A stretch of 64,000 nucleotides of DNA from Lycium barbarum (Eukaryota > Streptophyta > Magnoliopsida > Solanales > Solanaceae), in NCBI RefSeq assembly GCF_019175385.1, contig NC_083339.1, positions 46,095,330 to 46,159,329 of the forward strand, written 5' to 3'. A program made the translations under genes and the position numbers. Positions 35,557 to 45,989 of the stretch are shown here, one piece after another; position 1 is the first letter of the stretch; each line of letters begins with the position of its first letter. The notes beneath the pieces are model-generated. The model was not told where the DNA came from. It saw only the letters and a program-made list of their open reading frames with translations, and made no database searches.

Positions 35557-36531
35557 GTTCACCGCATTCCGCAATAGAGGACCGGGATCTTTTATCTGCA
35601 TATATGGTATATGATTCTGACATGCATTGATAATTCTGTTCACCGCGTCCCTCACTAAAGGGCCGGGTTCTGTTACATGCATATATGTTACATGATTTTG
35701 GCATATGATGACTTTGTCCACCGCGTCTCCTAGAGGGCCGAGTTCTGTTATATGCATACATGATATATGATCCGATCCACCGCGTCCCCTAAAGGACCGG
35801 GATCTGTTATATGATTCTGTTCACCGCTTCCCTCACTAAAGGGCCGGGATCTGTCTTACGCATATACGATATATGATTCTGACATGTATGATCTGTGTCT
35901 GGAAGCCAAACATTCTAGTATTTGGGATCTGCACTTTTTCTGACATATGACATATGCATACATTTTTTATGATTTGAAAATAAGCGCCTTGGTAATCTGA
36001 ATAATGTACTCACTTTTGTACTGTCTGTTTCGATTACGGTTCTGATTTCTGTATTTCATGCTTTACATACTCAATACATATTCCGTACTGACCCCCTTTC
36101 TTCGGGGGCTGCGTTTCATGCCGCGCAGGTACACCCAGATGAGCTGAAGCTATTATAGAAGATGTTCCAATGGAGTTGGCAAACTCCATTTGCTCCTGGA
36201 GTGTTGCCGTGTCAGAGTTCGTATGATATGCTTTCTGGATTCATGTTAGAGACTTTGCAGACAGAGTCGTGGGTATAGTATGTCAGTTTTGTAAGCGGCT
36301 CCATCAGCCGATGTGTCATTTGGTATTGTGATATAAGTTCTATATGATTACAGATTTTGTTGGATTTGAAAGCAACGAAAAAGAAAGATTTTGAAAGCTT
36401 ACTATGTATTTCACTTTTATTTGATTTCAGAGTCCGAAGAAATTATGTGTGTAATAAGAGTCTGTGGGTTTTCTCGGCTCCGGATATGGGGTCGGGTGCC
36501 CATCACACCCTAGCGGGATTAGGGTGTGACA
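35557..36531 (+). repeat. 3' LTR of element C, second part
   Basis: Continues the LTR split at 26663. It ends GGGTGTGACA, followed by the GAGCC target duplication. It includes about 280 terminal bases absent from the 5' LTR. Confidence 0.9.
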
Positions 36532-38397
36532 GAGCCCCAATGGATGATAAGACCCGTCTGGATGGTATTTTTTCAACATGAAAACATGAAACACCGGGTG
36601 AACACCCATTAAATGTGGTAGCAATGCCAATTAGTAGGCTACCTCACCAATATGCTGAAGAATTTCAAATGACCCAATAAACCTCAGGCTTAATTTACCC
36701 TTCTTCCCAAATCTCATCACACCCTTCATGGGAGAAACCTTCAATAGAACCTCGTCACCAACCACGAACCCCAAATCATGAACTTTCTGATCTGCATCTC
36801 TTTTTGTGTACTCTGAGCTTCAAGGAGATTCTCCTGAATGAACTTCACTTTATCCAAGGACTCTCTCAACAAACCAATACCCAAAGGTCTCACCTCGAAG
36901 GCATCGAACTAACCAACCCGAGAACGACATCTGCTACCATACAAAACCTAAATGCAGCCACGTCAATGCTCGAGTGATTACTGTTGCTGTAGCAAACTTT
37001 GCCAAGGGCAAGAACTGGTCCCAATGACCACCAAAATCAGTCATGCAAGCCCATAATATATCCCCTAACACCTGAATAGTTTCTCGAACTGACCATCCGT
37101 ATGCATGTGAAAAGCAGTACTAAGATCCGACTGAGTCCCCAATTCCTTCAACAAAGTCCTCCAGAAATGGGAAGTTAACTGAGTGCCTCTGTCTGAAATG
37201 ATAGAAATAGGCACCCCATGCAATCAGAAAATCTCTTTAATGTAAATCGTTGCCAACTTCTCCGAATTGTAGGTATATGAACTGGAATGAAGTGTGCAAC
37301 CTTGGTCAACCTATAACCCAAATAGCATCGAGCTTGCCCAAAGTCTTCAATAGACTAACCACAAAGTCCATCGCTATCCTCTCACCCCTCAACTCTCGAA
37401 TGGGCACCCTCTGAGTCATACCACTCGATCTCAAATGCTCATACTTAGCCGACTGGTAATTCAAACACTAAGAATGAACTCCAGTAAATCCTTTTCATCC
37501 TACCCCACCAATATTGCTGTCTCAAGTCACGATACATCTTTGTAGCACCAGGATGGCTGGAATATCTGGAACTATACGGCTCCTAAAAAATTAACTTAAT
37601 CAAACCACCAACACGAGGACTGCAAATGGGCCCCTTAATCTTCAAAACACCCTCATCATCTAGAATTGCTTCCTTGGCTTCCGGTTACAACACCTTATCT
37701 TGAATCTTGAACAATTTCACATCTTCAAACTGTTGTGCCTTAATTTTCTCCAAAAGAAACGACCTCGCCTCAAAACAAGCAAGAACCTTGCCTGGTTACG
37801 AAACATCGAGCCTCACCATCCATTTAGCCGAAGATTGAACCTCCATAGCCAAGGGACGCTCCTCAACAATCAAACATGCCAAGCTACCCATACTCACCGT
37901 CTTTCAGCTCAACGCATCCGATAGGACATTAGCCTTGCCTTAGATGATAAAAATGGTAATGTCATAATACTTGAGCAACTCCATCCACCTATGCTACCTC
38001 GAATTTAGATCCCACTGATTGAACACATGCTGAAGACTACGATAATCCTTGAATACCTCACAATGAACTCCAAAAAGGTAATGTCTCCAAATCTTCAAAG
38101 CAATGACCATCGCCTCTAACTATTATTCGTGAGTGGGTTAGTTCTTCTCATGGACCTTCAACTATCTCGAATCATACACAATCACCCTACCTTCTTGCAT
38201 CAACACACAATCCGACCCAATATGAGAAGCATTACAATAAACAGTAAAGTATTTTCCTTCCACAAGTAATGCAAAAATTAGGGCTGAAGCCAATAAAGCC
38301 TTGAGCTTTTGAAAGTTCTCCTTACACTCATAAGACCACTGAAAAGCTACATTATTTTGAGTCAATCGACTTAAATGGGATTCAATAGATGAGAACC
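36532..38397 (-). pseudogene. RNase H and integrase remnant, middle of element G pol
   Basis: Read on the minus strand from 38397, the sequence starts in the RT thumb (an FQWSYECKENFQKLK-like stretch) and passes into RNase H. There the usual first catalytic aspartate motif (CDAS) reads YCNAS. It then continues through degenerate RNase H and the integrase zinc and core domains to the GPY/F-like module near 36640-36720. Many stops and frameshifts make it a clear pseudogene. Element E cuts it at 38397 and element C at 36532, so neighbouring pol parts lie at 48433-49629 and 19417-19626. Confidence 0.85.
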
Positions 38398-40826
38398 TGT
38401 TACACCTCAGAAAATTTCCCGTTGGTACGCAAGTAAATGAACTAATGATGTGTACGTGGGGTGCATGTGTATAATGTTTCATGGGAAATGTATGTAAAGG
38501 GTTGTGGATGATTAGAATGAAAAGTCGAGAAATGAGAAAAATTGAAAGTTGGCAAAACTGCCCAGTGGTCGTATATTGCAAAATACGGACCGTAAAGTAC
38601 AATACGGTCCGTAAACTGGCAGTCGTAAACTGCCATGCAAAAGCTTCAGCTTTCTGCCAGTGGTCGTAAAGTGCAAATACGGACCGTAAACTGGTATACG
38701 GTCCGTAAACTGCCATGCAAAAGCTTCAACTTTCTGCCAGCTGAGGAAATGGTTAAATACGACCTGGTGGACGGACCGTAAAGTGATTTACGGCCCGTAA
38801 ACCATGGTCGTAAACCACCATGAAGGCAGCCCAGCTTCTGGTTCTGGAAATAGCTAAATACGCCCATGGAGGACGAGCCGTATAGTGGAATACGGTCCGT
38901 AAACCTCCATGGATGACCACTGTTCACCCACCATAGATTTTCCAATTCATTAAATATGAGGATCAAGACTTATTTTATTTCACTACAACATTACACCACT
39001 TCTCTCTAAAACTTCTCTCTACATTTATTATATGAGTTTTCAAGGATTATAAGCCATCAATAACATTAAGATAAGTGAATCAAGGATAAGGGAATCATCA
39101 AGGATCATCCAAGTTAAGAAATCCAAATGGAGAAGAACTAGGGTTTTACTCAAAGAAGAGTATTATCAACCAAAGCTTGTTCCTACAACTTCTAAGGTAA
39201 GATTCATGATTTTTACAAGATGTTTAAAGTATTGGAGAATTAAAATACATGGATTGTGGAAAATGTGGTCAACTAGGTCATGTATGATGAATAGTGACAT
39301 TTTGAGAAATAGTTTGAATTGAGTTATGAATGTTGTTGTGTTGTGATATGAATGTGTTATAAATGGTATTAAGTACATGAACTAAACACTTTAGACGAAT
39401 GGACGAAGATGGGTGTTATGACCATGAATGTAGGTGAATTAGAGGCAAATTGAGGAATCTAGATAAGGTGGATAATGTGAATGACTAATGGCCATTGTTA
39501 TGATATTAATGAAGGTATAAACGCTAGCAATTGGAAGGGAACGTGCAAGTGTAGAGTAGCTAGACGGAAAGGTATGTAAGTCTAACCCTTCTTTCATAAG
39601 GCATGGTTCTTGGCCAAATTCCTAATTCCTCTATATGAGTATGTTGTCTTCACATGGTTGAAATTCCGAGCTCATAAGCTCACGACCCTTGATATGTACT
39701 ATGATTATACTATGTCCCTCGTATGACGAGTAAGTCCATAATGTAGATGTAACGATAACGATGAGGATAGTAATGATAATGATATCAAAAATGATGCAAA
39801 AGGTGCCTACGGGCTATTATACTTACATGTGCCTATGAATGGCTATAATGAACCCCGAGCTTATAACGCCGGGTAGAATATATGTATATGAATAGGTATG
39901 AAGTATGTATACGATTACGAAACGCGCGCGCACGTCTGCAGATGGTACGGATAACCCTGAAGCCTTGGTAGGGCCAGGTAGAAATAACATTGAGCTTTGG
40001 TTGGCTAAGTACGTATGAAACACCGACCCTTATGGTCGGGCACGCTATGTATGTATATAAGTGTATGGCTATGTATATAATATGAATATGAATCTGAAAA
40101 GACTATGTATAAGAATACGAATAAGGACATGTATACGAATATGAGCACAAGTATGGTACGAGTACTATTATGGGATACGGATGATGACGTAGGTGTACTA
40201 ATACGTATGAAAAATGGAAAGTCCTACGAAAGGCAGGTAAGTACTATGATGATGATATTACTGTCTCCCCTCCTATGCTATTTCATATGATATCTATTAT
40301 GCTTCTATATTGATGTTGATCATGCTTTACATACTCAGTACATTCTTCGTACTGATGTCCCTTTTGTTTGTGGAAGCTGCGTCATGCCCGCAGGTGCACA
40401 GGGAGACAGACTTGATCCATAGCTGCTTGTTCAGAGATTGCATAGCAAAGCTCCATTTCTTTCGGAGTCGTAGCTTTTGGGTACTTATTCTTTTGTGTAT
40501 ATAATTATGGGCATAGCGGGGTCCTGTCCCGCTCATACGATATGTCATACTCTTAGAGGCTCGTAGTCATGTGTATGTGGGTAGAGATGTTTGGCCATGT
40601 CGGCCCATGTTTTTGTTAGCCACGTCAGCCTTGTACTTATGATGTGGCATAGGTGCCTATGATATGTTAAATGATGGTGGTCGTCTAATAGGATCAATAT
40701 GATTAACGATAAGAAAAGCACGAACTGACTTATGGCTCACCTAGATGTTATGTTATGTACGAATAAGGGGGTGCTCGGGTGGGGTAGCACCGGGTGCTCG
40801 TCGCGGCCCCTAGCCAGGTCGTGACA
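38398..40826 (+). repeat. 5' LTR of element E (2429 bp)
   Basis: Carries a palindromic word array (38584-38901), first 5' splice-like AAG/GTAAGA at 39196/39197, AAAG/GTATGTAAG at 39571/39572, conserved block TCAGTAC/GTACTGA at 40335-40355 with GCAG ending 40393, and hairpin AGCGGG/CCCGCT at 40515-40533. Confidence 0.92.
38584..38901. repeat. Array of TACGG-N-CCGTA palindromes in LTR E
   Basis: Six 11-mers of form TACGG, one base, CCGTA lie at 38584, 38603, 38678, 38697, 38789 and 38891, with two imperfect ones at 38770 and 38872. Central A and T versions alternate, so neighbours are also reverse complements of each other. The array lies shortly upstream of the AT-rich promoter-like region near 38950. 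The 3' LTR copy is at about 46177-46508. Confidence 0.85.
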
Positions 40827-40830
40827 AAAG

Positions 40831-40848
40831 TGGTATCATAGCCAGGTT
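40831..40848 (+). promoter_or_regulatory. Primer binding site, element E
   Basis: TGGTATCATAGCCAGGTT matches the initiator Met-tRNA 3' complement over 17 of 18 bases (T for G at position 9), starting four bases after the LTR. Confidence 0.93.
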
Positions 40849-40889
40849 CAGTCCTAGGATGTGTCTACGAACCGTGTCTAGTAGAGCCT

Positions 40890-40925
40890 TGGTTATGGGT
40901 GTGTTGCGCGCCACACTTATAAACG
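40890..40925 (+). promoter_or_regulatory. Leader hairpin with GCGCGC loop, element E
   Basis: TGGTTATGGGTGTG pairs with CACACTTATAAACG (one mismatch, three G-U). The loop TTGCGCGC (40904-40911) ends in self-complementary GCGCGC, the same palindrome as in B. It starts 59 nt after the primer-site start. Confidence 0.75.
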
Positions 40926-41038
40926 AGAAGCTGCGGACATTTTAGCAATATATGACCTTCTTTCTTTATAAGAATCGTGCGATAGAGCTATGATGTAAGA
41001 AATTCTTGTTCCTAAATCGTGTGTTGTGTATTTTATAG

Positions 41039-42107
41039 ATGCCTAAAAAGAAAAAGGCTACAGCAGCCCAAAAGGGCAAGACGGTGGTAGAAAAGCGGGC
41101 TGAAAGAGCACCGCCACCGGTAGTAGAGAAAGATGAGTCCCAGTGTGCGGCTCGATCTCAGTCCTCCCAGACAGTGCCTATTACCGAGGAGCCTCAGCCC
41201 CAGCTCCAGCTCCTCCACCGAATGCTTCGGGCCAAGACGTGAGAGAGGCCATTAATTTGTTGACTCAGTTGGTTGCGGCCCAAACTCAGAGGCCAAGCGC
41301 AGGGCAAGGTGACAGGGCTGTTAGTGCAAGGGCCCGTGACTTCATTGCTTTGAAACCCCCGGAATTCTTTGGGTCGAAACTGGTGGAGGATCCCCAGGAC
41401 TTTATTGATGGTATGCTAAGGACGCTCCGGTTGATACATGCTTCAGACACCGAATCGGTGGAGCTAGCGTCATATAGATTGAGGGATGTCTCAATCCAGT
41501 GGTATACGGTTTGGATGGCTTCGCGGGGAGCCAATGCACCTCCATCGGTATGGCAAGAGTTTGTTGACGCTTTTCTCCGTCATTATATGCCCCCAGAGGT
41601 TCGGCGAGCTAGGGCCGATAAATTCTTAAATTTGAGGCAAGGCAGAATGAGCGCCCAAGTGTATAGTCTCCGTTTCAATTCCTTGGCTAGGTATGCTTCG
41701 GCCATGGTAGTAGATATGGGCGATCGGGTGCACTGATTTGTGAAAGGCCTAGGGCCACACTTGATGGATAAATGCTTAACTGCGTCCCTTCAAGATGGCA
41801 TGGATATTGCACGCATTCAGGCACATGCTCAGGAATTAGAGGAACACCTACAACAACGGAGAAATGAACGTGAGTAGGATAGGGGCCATAACAAGAGGGC
41901 CAGACCTTCGGGTTCGAGGAGCGAGTCCAGGGGCGGACACAGACAGCAGTTTCCCAGCCATTTAGGCTGTACACCTCCACAGTTCACGGGGCAGAGATTT
42001 GACAGATCTACTCGTTCCGAGCCGAGTCAGGGTTATTTGGGGTCTCAGTTAGAGGTGATTCAGGCCAGCCAAGGCCACCCGTACCACGATGTTCTCAGTG
42101 TGGAAAG
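41039..42107 (+). pseudogene. gag: gag pseudogene, element E
   Basis: Starts MPKKKKATAAQKGK at 41039. The capsid core is clear (ARDFIALKPPEFFGSK, RHYMPPEVRRARADK, FLNLRQGRMSAQVYSLRFN). Breaks: a frame change near 41170-41240, a TGA at 41734-41736, a TAG at about 41875 and another frame change near 42060, just before the knuckle encoded at the start of the next frame. Gag normally forms the particle and binds RNA through the CCHC knuckle. No protein of normal length can be made. Confidence 0.92.
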
Positions 42108-43445
42108 TTGCATTGGGGTCAGTGCCGATCAGGTTCAGACGCTTGCTATTCATGTGGTCGGTCAGGCCATATTATGCGTGATTGCCCCTCAGTACATGGT
42201 AGAGGTAGGACCCAGCCATCAGGGTCGGTAGCTGGATCTTCGGCATCTGTACGCCCTACGGGGCCAGGCTCACATGCGCCAGTCGGCCATGGTAGAGGTA
42301 GAGGCAGAGCTCCCAGTACTAGCGGTCCTCAGCACCGTATTTATACTTTGGCTGGACGCCAAGATCTTGAGTCTTCTCCTGATGTGGTCACAGGTATATT
42401 ATCGGTATTCTCTCATGATGTATATGCTTTGATTGATCCGGGCTCCACACTATCATATGTTACTCCATATATTGCGGGTCGATTTATAATTGAGCCGGAG
42501 TGTATCAAACCTTTTGAGGTGTCTACACCCGTGGGTGACTCGGTAATAGCTAGCCGAGTATATAGGAATTGTGTGATTGTGATTTGTGATCGTCGTACCA
42601 TGACTGATTTGCATGAGATAGAAATGGTAGATTTTGACGTTATTATGGGCATGGATTGGTTGGCTTCTTGCTATGCCAATGTTGATTGTACAATGAAAAT
42701 GGTTCGCTTCCAGTTTCCGGGAGAACCAGTCTTAGAATGGAAAGGAAATTCGGCATCACCAAAATGTAGGTTTATTTCCTATCGAAAGGCAAGGAAGATG
42801 ATCACGAAAGGGTGCATTTATCACCTAGTGCGAGTTCAAGATGTAGAAGCTGAGTCGCCGACTCTTCAGTCAGTTCCGGTAGTGAATGAATTTCCGGATG
42901 TGTTCCCGGAAGAGCTTCCAGGCCTTCCTCCTGAGCGGGAGATTGATTTTGCGATTGATGTGTTGCCAGACACTAATCCCATATCTATTCCTCCCTATAG
43001 GATGGCACCCGCAGAGTTGAAAGAGTTGAAGGAGAAATTAAAAGACTTGTTTGGAAAAGGCTTCATTAGGCCTAGTTCATCCCCGTGGGGAGCACCCGTA
43101 TTGTTCGTCAGGAAGAATGATGGCTCCTTGAGAATGTGCATTGATTATCGGAAATTGAATAAAGTGACAATTAAGAACAAGTATCCCCTCCCGAGGATTG
43201 ATGATTTATTTGATCAATTGCAAGGTGCCAAATGGTTTTCAAAGATTGATTTGAGGTCCGGGTATCACCAAGTAAGAGTTAGGGAGAAAGATATCCATAA
43301 GACAGCTTTCAGAATAAGATATGGCCATTTCGAGTTCCGACTAATGTCGTTTGGACTAACTAATGCACCGGCAGTGTTTTATGGACTTAATGAACAATGT
43401 ATTCGGGCCTTTTATGGATCTATTCGTGATTGTGTTCATCGATGA
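42108..43445 (+). pseudogene. pol: Zinc knuckle, protease and RT N-terminal half, element E pol
   Basis: The frame opens in nucleocapsid: [14 protein letters not shown] (CX2CX4HX4C) lies at about residues 15-28. Protease follows with the active-site segment [15 protein letters not shown] (about residues 104-118) and flap-side [12 protein letters not shown] near 180. RT begins after the linker [20 protein letters not shown], with the fingers motif [17 protein letters not shown] and palm motif [13 protein letters not shown] carrying the first catalytic aspartate. The frame ends early because one T too many lies in the TTTT run near 43377-43381. RT continues in another frame from 43363. Confidence 0.95.
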
Positions 43446-44922
43446 TATCCTAGTGTATTCTAGATCCGAGGCAGAACATGCGGATCACTTGCGTATTGTC
43501 CTTGGAGTTCTTCGAACCCGAGAGTTATTCGCGAAGTTTTCCAAATGCGAGTTTTGGTTGAACTCAATGCCATTTCTGGGCCACATTGTTGCAGCTGACG
43601 GTATTCGAGTGGACAGCCAAAAGATTGAGGCAATGAAGACTTGGCCAAGGCCCATGACCCCTACGGAGGTTCGTAGCTTTTTGGGCTTAGCAGGTTATTA
43701 CAGAAGATTTGTTGAGGATTTCTCTTCTATTTCTGCACCGCTCACCAAGTTGACTCTGAAGTCAGCTAAGTTTCAATGGACAGATGCTTGCGAGCGTAGT
43801 TTCCAAGAGTTGAAGGACCAACTGACTTCAGCCCTAGTCTTGACACTTCCAGAGGGATTGGAAGGATATGTTATTTATTGTGATGCTTCAGGCATCGGGC
43901 TAGGCTGTGTATTGATGCAAAATGGTAAGGTGATTACGTATGCTTCTAGACAATTAAGGAAACATAAGCAGAATTATCCTACCCATGACTTAGAATTGGC
44001 CGCGGTGGTCCATGCTTTAAATATATGGAGACATTACTTATATGGTGTCCACGTGGATATTTATACAGATCATAAGGGTCTCCAGTACATCTTCAAGCAG
44101 AAAGAGTTGAATTTGCGGCAACGACGATGGCTAGAGTTGCTAAAAGACTATGATGTTGAAACCCTGTACCACCCCGGAAAGGCAAATGTTGTGGCTGATG
44201 CTCTTAGCCGTAGGTCGATGGGAAGTCTAAGTGATGTACGACCAGAAAAGAAAGAGATGGCCCGTGACCTAGGAGTCCGAGTGGTGGACTCAGGTAGCAG
44301 CGGAGCTACTATTCAGAATTCAGCAGTTTCATCGTTAGTAGAGGAAGTAAAAGAGCGACAATATGAGGATCCCATGCTAATGCAGTATAGAGATACACTC
44401 CCTCAAAAGGAGGAGTCATCATTTGACATTTCGGAAGACGGAGTTCTCCGATGTCGAGGCAGGTTATGTGTTCCCGATGTGGTAGGTCTACGCCATGAGA
44501 TTTTGAGAGAAGCTCATTGTTCCCGTTACTCCGTTGACCCCGGAGCGACGAAAATGTATCACGATCTTAAGTCTATATATTGGTGGAATGGGATGAAGAA
44601 AGATATAGCGGAATTCGTAGCTCAGTGTCCAAATTGCCAACAAGTGAAGATCGAGCACCAAAAGCCGGGTGGCGTATTGCAAGCTATAGAAATCCCAACT
44701 TGGAAGTGGGAAGTGATTAATATGGATTTCATTACAGGGTTACCCCGTTCTCGACGTAAATATGATTCTATATGGGTGATCGTGGATAGACTCACAAAGT
44801 CAACGCATTTCTTACCGGTCAGAACGACCTATATGGCAGAAGATTATGCCAAGCTTTATCTTAAAGAGATAGTGAGACTCCATGGCGTTCCGGTATCTAT
44901 TATCTCCGATAAAGGAACTTAG
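43363..44922 (+). pseudogene. pol: RT C-terminal half, RNase H and integrase core, element E pol
   Basis: This frame holds the RT catalytic pair ([12 protein letters not shown]), the thumb ([16 protein letters not shown]), then RNase H with the acidic residues visible as YCDAS, DLELAAV and YTDHKGLQ (about residues 170-250). Integrase follows with the HHCC zinc domain (the histidine region MYHDLK..., CPNCQQVK) and core aspartates in NMDFITGLP and IISDKGT. A TAG at 44920-44922, where gypsy integrases have glutamine after the GT, ends it. Overlap with the preceding frame is a frameshift artefact, not an overlapping gene. Confidence 0.95.
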
Positions 44923-44931
44923 TTTACAGGA

Positions 44932-45783
44932 ATGTTTTGGGGGTCTTTCCAAGAAGGTTTAGGGACCCAAGTGCGCCTAAGCACGACATTTCACCCCCAG
45001 ACCGATGGGCAAGCTGAACGTACTATTCAGACTCTTGAAGATATGTTACGGGCATGTATGATAGATTTTGGAACCGTTACGGGCATGTATGATAGATTTT
45101 GGAACAGTTATCATTCTAGCATTCAAATGGAACCGTATGAGGCTCTATATGGGCGAAAGTGTAGATCCCCAATTGGGTGGTTTGAAACCGGAGAAGCTAA
45201 GTTGATAGGGTCAGACTTGGTCCAGCAAGCAAAAGAGAAAGTTAAGCTCATACAAGATCGGTTGCTAGCGGCTCAAAGTCGTCAGAAGTCCTATGCGGAT
45301 AATCGTCGAAGAGACTTAGAGTTCGAAGTGAAAGATTGGGTATTCTTGAAAGTGTCGCCGATGAAGGGCGTGATGAGATTTGGCAAAAGGGGGAAGCTCA
45401 GTCCCCGGTATATTGGGCCATACGAAATTGTACGCAAAATAGGCAAAGTGGCCTATGAGCTAGATCTACCTCCAGATTTGGAGTCAGTCCATCCAGTATT
45501 TCATGTCTCGATGCTTCAGAAGTGTGTTGGAGATCCTACGAGGATCGTCCCAGTGAATGATATTCAAGTGACAGAAAAGTTAACTTATGATGAAACACCC
45601 ATTGCCATATTAGATAGGCAAGTACGGAGGCTTAGAAACAAAGAAGTGGCCTCAATTAAAGTTCTGTGGAGAAATAGCAATCGAGAGGAAATGACATGGG
45701 AAGCGGAAGAGAATATGCGATCCAAATACCCACATTTATTTCAGCCCTTGGAAGAAGTCCAAGATGAGACGTCAAAATCATAA
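44932..45783 (+). pseudogene. pol: Integrase C-terminal part and chromodomain, element E pol
   Basis: Begins just after the stop. It holds the third catalytic residue region (HPQTDGQAERTIQTLED), the YEALYGRKCRSP motif, the GPY/F module (SPRYIGPYEIVRKIG) and the FHVSMLQK motif. A C-terminal chromodomain follows (AILDRQVRRLRNKEV, VLWRN, MTWEAEENMRSKYPHLF). A 31-base direct duplication at 45045-45106 replaces part of the stretch between the ERTIQ helix and SYHSS, and the frame stays open. The stop at 45781 is the natural end; a 200-base 3' untranslated part and polypurine tract follow. Confidence 0.95.
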
Positions 45784-45953
45784 GGTATGCATGTTTTCCC
45801 TTTTATACATTCAGGTCGTGTGTGGCCAAATTTCTAGTGTTGTTGTATTATTGCCCTGTGAGGCATTGCTATTGTGGGTTGTTGTGGCAGGGTGGTAGTG
45901 CCACATTATAGAGGAAACTCTGGCGAAATTTTTATAGAATTGCCCAAGCCTTT

Positions 45954-45989
45954 AACATTCGAGGACGAATGTTCGTAAGGGGGGTAGAA
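45954..45989 (+). promoter_or_regulatory. Inverted repeat and polypurine tract, element E
   Basis: AACATTCG (45954-45961) and CGAATGTT (45966-45973) around AGGA, then AAGGGGGGTAGAA ending at the LTR. Confidence 0.88.

Larger units (their letters stand above)
19627..36531 (+). mobile_element. Element C: non-coding LTR element (interrupted by element D)
   Basis: LTRs start TGTTATAGCCC at 19627 and 24192. The second LTR is split by element D (26664-35551) and ends at 36531 in AGGGTGTGACA. GAGCC at 19622-19626 and 36532-36536 is a perfect target duplication, and G pol continues on both sides. The internal part (22830-24191) has no coding frame. The 5' LTR lacks about the last 280 bases, with no primer site or leader, so this copy could not be reverse-transcribed in its present form. 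Confidence 0.92.

Noticed and set aside
38162..38966. Long minus-strand frames running from G pol into LTR E
   Set aside because: They cross the element E boundary at 38397/38398; only the part below 38398 is pol-derived, the rest is translated LTR repeat.
43363..43445. Overlapping RT frames in E as programmed frameshifting
   Set aside because: The shift falls in the middle of the RT domain at a TTTT run, with gag and integrase also broken, so mutation is the simpler explanation.
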